DNA of 21,855 bases from Caryophanales bacterium UBA6768. Its GTDB lineage: Bacteria; Bacillota; Bacilli; Bacillales_D; Amphibacillaceae. Shown piece after piece: positions 16,652 to 21,855 of the stretch. The stretch is from assembly GCA_002453315.1 (NCBI GenBank), contig DKGO01000224.1:1-21855 (forward strand), given 5' to 3'. The number at the start of each line of letters is the position of its first letter. Position 1 is the stretch's first letter. Below the pieces are notes generated by a model. The model worked only from the letters and a program-made list of their open reading frames with translations, was not told where the DNA came from and did no database searches. Both the position numbers and the translations under genes were made by a program.

Positions 16652-19600
16652 TTAATTAGTACGTCGTCTTCTTTGAACAACGAGATACGTCATTGCTCCA
16701 GCTGATAATAAGATTATTATGTTTAATATTGTATTAATGTAATTATCACCTGTTTGAGCTAGTTTCGATCCTAGTTTTGTGTATGATGATGCTTTTGCTT
16801 CAGCTAATAATCCCGGGAATCCATCGTCATATCCATGCATCGATAAAAATGCGTTGATATAATCTTTTTGGGCTTGACTAAAGTTATTCCATGGATCTTC
16901 ACCCGTCATGACAGCATTCTTTCTAAAATAGTTTGTAATAGCTGTAATGATGTCGTCCCCATCAGTTAAGTGGTCTTTAATAAATTTGTCCACTTCTGCT
17001 TTCTCTTTAGCGGTTAACTTATTGTAAAGGACATTCGTTAAATCTTTCTTATAAGCATCTTGAGCTCCGTCCGCGTTCATATTTTTACGGGTATTTTCCC
17101 ATTCTTCATCTGTTAATGGAGACCCTTTAACTTGTTCTAATGCACCTTTATACAGATTTTGAATCGCTGTGACTAATGTTTCGCCATCATCAGCTAATTT
17201 TGTTGGGTCTTTCTCTTTAGCAATAGCTTCTAGACCTGTAGCAAAAATCCCCTCGTCTGTCACATAGTTTCTTTGTTTTGGATCAAGATTGCTATATTCC
17301 TCCATGTAACGGTCTTTAGCAGCTGTTCTTGCTAAGGCTGCCTTTTTTACTTTATCAACTTCATCTGGAGTCTTTGCATCATCAATGGCATCAAGCTCAT
17401 CATTCAAGCCAGCTTCCAATGTTTTAATTAATTTCTCTTTATCGCTTAAATTATCATTATCTTTAATACCTTTAATGGCTTTACTCGTTCTGTCAATCAC
17501 TTCTTGTTTCGCATCAATTTTATCCCCTTCAAGTTGACGAATGGACTCAACTTCACCAGCATCTTGTGCACCATCAATTGCTTTTAAATTGCCTGTTAAT
17601 GGAGCTTTGATGTTTTCGATTAACTTTTTCTTTTCATCAGGAGTTAAGTTTGGATTTTTTTCAATTGCACCAATTGCATTTGATGTTGCTTCAATTAATG
17701 CTTTCTTTGCGTCAATTTCACCGATTGCTTTCTCTTTAATGCCATTAACTTCATCTACTTCTTTTGCATCATTAATTGCTTTTATATTCTTTGTTAATGG
17801 AGCTCTAATGTTTTCTATTAACTCTTCTTTTTCATCAGGCGTTAAGTTTGGTTTACTTTCAATGACACCAATTGCACGTCCTGTTTCTTCAATCAATTCA
17901 GCGATAGCATCAAATTCTTCTTCTGTTAGGCTGTGATCATCGTCCGAATCAGTTGATGTTCCAATCTTTTCTTTGGCATTTTTCGCCTCTTCATCGATCT
18001 TGTCTATTAACACCTCTTTTTGTTCATCAGTTAAATTATCATTTCCATCAATCGCCTTTTTTGCTTTTTCAGCACGTTCATAAATATTTCCTTTTGCTTC
18101 TTCTACTTTTTCTTTTACGTCTCCATCGGTTGACGTGTCTGTTGTTACATCAATTCCCTTTGGTTCAGATGGTAGTGTTCCTTTACCACCATCTCCTGGT
18201 TTACGTGTCTTTACTTCATATTCCTTACCAGGGGCTAGCCCTCCAAATACAACCTTAGTACCTGTCGCTTTTACCCATCCTTGAACAAGTGCACCATCTT
18301 CATCAAACACAGCATACTCCTGACCAACAACTGCTGGATCAACAGTAATAGATGTATCATTCCAATCGATACCACCTGGTTTAATTGGGTATGGACCTTC
18401 CGTACGTTCTGTATCGACCATATCAACATTATTTTCTGGCACAGACGGAACGATACCAGGAACTGGACCAACCGTAGGGCTAACTTTAGTAATTACTAGT
18501 TTTTCCCCAATCCATTCTTCTGGCATGAGAATTCCCGGTTCTTCAGGCTGAGTACCAGTAATTATGACCTGACCACCTGGATTAGTAACCTTGTAGTTAC
18601 CATTTTCATCAATTGTAACGGTATATTCTTCACCATCTGGCTCTGTTTTAACCTTATAAGTACCTACATCATCTATTCCTGTTAAATACCCATTAGGTGT
18701 TACCTCAGTTTCACCAACCGGCTTAAGTTTAGGTTCCAATTTATTTAACTCTTCAATTGCTTTATTAAGTTCTTGATGAGTTGGAAGTGGCTCAGTTCTT
18801 TCTAGAACTTTTATTGCATCCTTATATTCTTTAATACTCTCTTCTGTATACATTTCTTCATCAATACCTGGAAATTTATCTTCTGCTTCTGAAATGGCAT
18901 TGTCTAAATGTGTTTTATCGATTAAAGAAAATCTTACAAAAGTGTCTTGCTCTGAGTTCTCATTATATGTTCCATAATTTGAACTGTATTCCACAACAAA
19001 ACCTTCAATTAGTTTATACCTGGCTGGCCAATCATTCCATTGACCGTGGTTTCCATCGATATTTGCAACAAATTCATTGCCACCAGAATTACTCGGATTT
19101 GCAGAGGTCCAATTATTATAATGCCCACCTACTTCTTTAAATGTTCCAATACTTCCATCTAATTCCCTATATCCCTCGGCAAACTTTGTCCCTTTTTCTG
19201 GCCCATTCATCCAAACCCAATTTCCAAAATCATTCACATAGGGACCAAGAAATGTATCGGTACTTAAATTCAAACTATAATGGTTATTAACTCTTTGAAC
19301 GTCTGCTGCACCCATCCAGGCACTTTCACTAACCATGGAGTGAACAAAAGCATTCTCATCTTTACTCGTAATTGTTAATAAGTAGCCATTAAGTCCTTTA
19401 TAGGATTTTCCTGCTGCACGATCAAAGGCATCTTTCCAATCTACTGTTCCATCTGTATCCCTTTCATCATCAGTGTATTTTATATATTCATAGTAATGTT
19501 GAACATCATCGATTGTTAGGCCTACCACATTTCGTGTTGAGAAAGTGATAATTCGTTCCGCGTTAATAGCTGCATTTGGCTCAAATTTCATGCTATCAAC

Positions 19601-19945
19601 ATACGATTGTAAATCTTGACCGCCACTAGTTGAAGTTAGTGTGACTGCATAATATCCTTCAGTATTAGTAGATTTTTTAGTAATCGTAGAACTTATAGGT
19701 AAAATCACTTTGTCACCCGTCTGATACCCTTGAATGGTAATCGTTAATTCCTTCGTATTGTCATCAAACTTGGTAAGTTGTTCCTTAAGGTCGATACCAG
19801 ATAGTTCTTTTCCTCCAGTAATATCAATGCTAGCGGGTGTATTTTCATCAGCACTTGTTGGTAACAATAAATCCGATTTCACGAGCAAAAATGTTAAAAA
19901 TGCAAATGCCAATATGGCTACTGCTCTAAATTTAAAACTTTTCAT
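16652..19945 (-). CDS. SP2: sortase-anchored surface protein with C-type-lectin-like head
   Basis: 1097 residues, ATG start with GGAGGTAAGG upstream. Parts: signal peptide (1-32, same layout as SP1); a beta-rich segment (33-148); a C-type-lectin-like domain (about 149-321) with WMGA, WVWMNG, YNNWTSANPSN, NEFVANI and the typical GQWNDW, then IEGFVVEY, and no cysteines; a FIVAR-like helical module (about 345-408); beta-rich linkers including an Fn3-like stretch (about 520-600); four three-helix-like repeats (611-876); a domain about 86% identical to that of SP1 (877-1061); LAQTG (1062-1066), a membrane helix and an RRRRTN tail. Bacterial lectin-like folds often bind sugars or proteins on cell surfaces; the ligand here is unknown. 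It is predicted to be exported and anchored to the wall by the nearby sortase. Confidence 0.9.
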   Translation of the reverse strand: MKSFKFRAVAILAFAFLTFLLVKSDLLLPTSADENTPASIDITGGKELSGIDLKEQLTKFDDNTKELTITIQGYQTGDKVILPISSTITKKSTNTEGYYAVTLTSTSGGQDLQSYVDSMKFEPNAAINAERIITFSTRNVVGLTIDDVQHYYEYIKYTDDERDTDGTVDWKDAFDRAAGKSYKGLNGYLLTITSKDENAFVHSMVSESAWMGAADVQRVNNHYSLNLSTDTFLGPYVNDFGNWVWMNGPEKGTKFAEGYRELDGSIGTFKEVGGHYNNWTSANPSNSGGNEFVANIDGNHGQWNDWPARYKLIEGFVVEYSSNYGTYNENSEQDTFVRFSLIDKTHLDNAISEAEDKFPGIDEEMYTEESIKEYKDAIKVLERTEPLPTHQELNKAIEELNKLEPKLKPVGETEVTPNGYLTGIDDVGTYKVKTEPDGEEYTVTIDENGNYKVTNPGGQVIITGTQPEEPGILMPEEWIGEKLVITKVSPTVGPVPGIVPSVPENNVDMVDTERTEGPYPIKPGGIDWNDTSITVDPAVVGQEYAVFDEDGALVQGWVKATGTKVVFGGLAPGKEYEVKTRKPGDGGKGTLPSEPKGIDVTTDTSTDGDVKEKVEEAKGNIYERAEKAKKAIDGNDNLTDEQKEVLIDKIDEEAKNAKEKIGTSTDSDDDHSLTEEEFDAIAELIEETGRAIGVIESKPNLTPDEKEELIENIRAPLTKNIKAINDAKEVDEVNGIKEKAIGEIDAKKALIEATSNAIGAIEKNPNLTPDEKKKLIENIKAPLTGNLKAIDGAQDAGEVESIRQLEGDKIDAKQEVIDRTSKAIKGIKDNDNLSDKEKLIKTLEAGLNDELDAIDDAKTPDEVDKVKKAALARTAAKDRYMEEYSNLDPKQRNYVTDEGIFATGLEAIAKEKDPTKLADDGETLVTAIQNLYKGALEQVKGSPLTDEEWENTRKNMNADGAQDAYKKDLTNVLYNKLTAKEKAEVDKFIKDHLTDGDDIITAITNYFRKNAVMTGEDPWNNFSQAQKDYINAFLSMHGYDDGFPGLLAEAKASSYTKLGSKLAQTGDNYINTILNIIILLSAGAMTYLVVQRRRRTN
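17318..18115 (-). repeat. Four helical repeats in SP2
   Basis: Units of about 64-66 residues with the same signature as in SP1 (I-[ED]-x-T-x-x-A-I-x-x-I-[EK], L-[ST]-x-[DE]-E-K, E-I-D-A-K). The second and third units are very similar to each other (NPNLTPDEK, IENI[RK]APLT). The first is degenerate and carries an acidic insert (TSTDSDDDHS). Confidence 0.7.
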
Positions 19946-19961
19946 TTCCTTACCTCCATAG

Positions 19962-19980
19962 TATAGGGTTAGACCCTATA
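19962..19980 (-). repeat. Inverted repeat just before the SP2 ribosome site
   Basis: A perfect 8-bp inverted repeat with a 3-nt loop (TATAGGGT and ACCCTATA). It ends 16 nt before the ATG and directly upstream of GGAGGTAAGG. It is equivalent to 15985-16001 at SP1. Confidence 0.65.
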
Positions 19981-20116
19981 TTATTTAATTAGCTTTAATT
20001 TTCTTAATTATAAAGACCCTTTTCATTCCACAGTTCTCTATCTATTTCACTATTCCGTCCATTCCCTAATACGCTTTATAAAGTCCCCCCCAACTAATGT
20101 AAAAACTATTAAAACA

Positions 20117-20172
20117 TATTATATCAACCGACTATCTAGCAAAAATCCTTTCAAACTCTACTAAAAATCTAT
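20117..20172 (-). promoter_or_regulatory. SP2 promoter with phased 11-bp repeats
   Basis: Minus strand: -10 box TATAAT (20122-20117). TAGA ends exactly 11 nt upstream (20137-20134). Further copies lie at 11-bp steps: AGGA (20148-20145, degenerate), TAGA (20159-20156) and TAGA (20170-20167). The predicted leader to the SP2 ATG is about 165 nt and includes a run of seven G (20091-20085). Confidence 0.65.
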
Positions 20173-20262
20173 TTTTAAAAGTTTTTGTCACTTTTTTCGT
20201 TTATTTGTAATAAACAGATGAAAAGTGTCAATTTAGATTATATTTAAAAAGATTTTCCAAAT

Positions 20263-20290
20263 AAAAAACAACCAATCTTTCGACTGGTTG
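20263..20290 (-). terminator. Rho-independent terminator of RR3
   Basis: On the minus strand CAACCAGTC-GAAA-GATTGGTTG (20290-20269, 9-bp stem with one G-T pair and a GAAA loop) is followed by a T6 run (20268-20263). It starts 25 nt after the RR3 stop and separates RR3 from the SP2 promoter. Confidence 0.85.
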
Positions 20291-20314
20291 CATAATTTAT
20301 AATCTATTAAAGTA

Positions 20315-21433
20315 CTATTTATCCCTTAATTCTCTCCATGTGTTATACCAAATATCTATTTTTTGGCTTGGTGCTTCTTGAATTTCCCGTCCTAATACTT
20401 CCTTCAGACGACTAAAATGGAAATGAACAGCTGAATTCACTTCTTTTTCGGCACTAATTTTCATTAAATAAAAGTAAGCATCTTCTGTTAATGGTGATAT
20501 CGTACTAATTTCTAGACTTAGTGCTGTTGCCTCATCAAACATTTTTTGTGCATAATACCAAGCAACAAGGTCAAGGGAGACATTCACCCAGAGCATTTGT
20601 AGACGATACCGTTCGTTATCTGCCCAATAATAATCATAACCAACTAAATAATCACCTTTATATAATTCAATGACTTTTATAAATTGTTCTAATGAATTTT
20701 CATCTAGCCTCGGTAGTGTTGGTAAGGAGAATTCAAATTGCTCAACATCAACTACGGTATGGTTTAATTCTAAACGGTAACTATCAGAATAGGTTGTAAT
20801 CGAAATATACTTTTCATAAGGTGCTAGTTCTTTTCGAATTATATAAATCGCATTATATAGTTGGGAATAGGCTCTTTTTTCGTCTAAGTCGTCCCATAAC
20901 AAGTCAATAAGCTCATCTTTACGAACTAATTTTGTCCGAAAATGAAGTAAGTAAATGAATACGTGTTGTGTTTTCGTTAATTTAAATTGCATTAAAACGG
21001 GATCTTCTTCTGGTAAATTAAATTGTACTTTATTAAACATCGTAATCTTTAAATTTGCTTCTGACGGTAGGGTTATCGTATTTTGTGTGATTCTCTCAAA
21101 TGTTTTATCTAATCTTTCTTTCGTTACAGGTTTAACGATATAATCTAATGCATCAACTTCGAAAGCATTGACAGCATATTGGTTATAAGCGGTCACAAAA
21201 ACAATATGTAAATCTGGATACAATTCATTTAATTGTTTAGCAATGTTAATGCCGTAACCACCAGGTAAATTAATGTCCAAAAATACAACATCTATTAATT
21301 CTTCTTCCAGTTTCTCTAATCCATCCAATGGATTTAAATATTTACCGACTATTTCGATATTAGTATATTCATGTAATAAGTCATCTAAGTAGTCTAAAGC
21401 GTTTTGTTCATCATCGATTAAAATTACTTTCAT
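20315..21433 (-). CDS. RR3: response regulator with receiver, winged helix and BTAD domain
   Basis: 372 residues, ATG start with AGAGGTG upstream. Receiver residues: Asp7/Asp8, Asp53 (FLDINLP), Thr81 (FVTA), Lys101 (IVKP). The winged helix spans about 135-235 (HVFIYLLHFRTKLVRKDELIDLLW). The BTAD follows (YLVGYDYYWADNERYRLQ, AYFYLMKIS). It is a clear paralogue of RR1 and RR2, with canonical pocket residues. It is encoded 158 bp downstream of HK2, the probable partner kinase; the gene order (kinase, then regulator) is the reverse of RR1-HK1. It probably activates the adjacent SP2 gene and, from the repeats at 21564-21578, its own promoter (inference). Confidence 0.9.
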   Translation of the reverse strand: MKVILIDDEQNALDYLDDLLHEYTNIEIVGKYLNPLDGLEKLEEELIDVVFLDINLPGGYGINIAKQLNELYPDLHIVFVTAYNQYAVNAFEVDALDYIVKPVTKERLDKTFERITQNTITLPSEANLKITMFNKVQFNLPEEDPVLMQFKLTKTQHVFIYLLHFRTKLVRKDELIDLLWDDLDEKRAYSQLYNAIYIIRKELAPYEKYISITTYSDSYRLELNHTVVDVEQFEFSLPTLPRLDENSLEQFIKVIELYKGDYLVGYDYYWADNERYRLQMLWVNVSLDLVAWYYAQKMFDEATALSLEISTISPLTEDAYFYLMKISAEKEVNSAVHFHFSRLKEVLGREIQEAPSQKIDIWYNTWRELRDK

Positions 21434-21546
21434 CTGTTCACCTCTTAAACCGTAAAATTTAATTGTTTTACATTTCCTTTATAAATCTAACAATAAGGCC
21501 TATTAATATTAGTTAAGAATACCTATATGAGTAATGGCTAAATAGA

Positions 21547-21579
21547 AGGATATCAGACTCGACTCTATTAAATCTCTAT
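21547..21579 (-). promoter_or_regulatory. Candidate RR3 promoter with two 11-bp repeats
   Basis: Minus strand: TAGA at 21578-21575 and 21567-21564, 11 bp apart, in AATAGAGATTT then AATAGAGTCGA units. The -10-like TATCCT (21552-21547) starts exactly 11 nt after the proximal TAGA. It lies directly behind the HK2 stop codon and gives RR3 a possible promoter of its own. The -10 box is the poorest of the four. Confidence 0.5.
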
Positions 21580-21591
21580 TTATTGAAAGAT

Positions 21592-21855
21592 TTAATGAAC
21601 TATTTTTTCATATGGTAACTTATTCGATTCCTTACCTTTTTGCTTTTTCACGTGTATGATCATTGTGGTACCCTTTTGCAGCTCACTTTCGATCGATAAT
21701 TTTGTCCCTAACCATTTTTGCAGTCGTTTATCCGTGTTTACAATTCCTATACCGCTATTTTCTGAAAATTGTTGTTGTTGCAGTTTTTCTACCATTTCCT
21801 TTGACATCCCTACACCATTATCTTTAACCATAATTTTCACTTCATGATCACTTTC
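21592..21855 (-). CDS. HK2: sensor kinase, C-terminal HATPase end (gene continues beyond window)
   Basis: The frame is open to the window edge and ends with TAA at 21592-21594. The visible 87 residues are the end of an HATPase: DNGVGM (G1/N-type box), NSGIGIVNTDKRL (G2 box) and a last strand GTTMIIHVKKQ. It is closely similar to the second HATPase of HK1 (KGIGLVNTDKRLRRFLGTKL against SGIGIVNTDKRLQKWLGTKL), so HK2 is probably the same LytS-type hybrid kinase family. The sensor part cannot be seen. Confidence 0.85.
   Translation of the reverse strand, partial: ESDHEVKIMVKDNGVGMSKEMVEKLQQQQFSENSGIGIVNTDKRLQKWLGTKLSIESELQKGTTMIIHVKKQKGKESNKLPYEKIVH

Noticed and set aside
20085..20091. Run of seven G on the minus strand in the SP2 leader, considered as a phase-variation tract
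   Set aside because: It lies about 20 nt after the predicted transcription start, outside promoter spacing and coding frame; SP1 has only a five-G run at an unrelated position.

Overview
The window is AT-rich, has strong AGGAGG-type ribosome binding sites and many TTG/GTG starts, and carries a sortase, sortase-anchored surface proteins and LytS-type kinases. This points to a low-GC Gram-positive of the Bacillales (Bacillaceae/Planococcaceae type); the species cannot be fixed from sequence alone.

Left part (1-5280, + strand) is accessory and partly decayed. It holds two C-terminal remnants of Rpn/PDDEXK_2-type nucleases, a small frameshifted gene, a cupin protein, a SAP-like/DUF6434-like protein and a complete AMP-forming acyl-CoA ligase with its terminator.

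From 5443 to the right edge every gene is on the minus strand. In transcription order the window contains: the 3' end of a sensor kinase (HK2), a REC-winged helix-BTAD response regulator (RR3), a large surface protein with a C-type-lectin-like head (SP2), a decayed kinase remnant, a second large surface protein with a beta-sandwich head (SP1), two more REC-winged helix-BTAD regulators (RR2, RR1), a 1018-residue hybrid kinase with two kinase cores and a receiver (HK1), a sortase, and a small protein. SP1 and SP2 share a signal peptide, three-helix-like repeats (7 versus 4), a nearly identical C-terminal domain of about 185 residues and the same non-canonical LAQTG sorting signal.

The most interesting signal is non-coding. 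Upstream of the sortase, SP1, SP2 and RR3 I read the same promoter layout on the minus strand: two or more TAGA-centred 11-bp direct repeats (roughly AATAGAGNTTT), then exactly 11 nt from the end of a TAGA to a -10 box (TATAAT, TATGAT, TATAAT, TATCCT). SARP/BTAD-family activators are known to bind tandem repeats of one helical turn just upstream of the -10 box. This layout therefore suggests that the RRs here switch on both surface adhesins, the sortase that anchors them and one regulator gene as a single regulon. The two surface-protein mRNAs also share a small stem-loop just before the ribosome binding site. My inference is a signal-controlled surface display system: 7TM kinase to BTAD regulators, to sortase plus lectin-like adhesins, apparently grown by module duplication.
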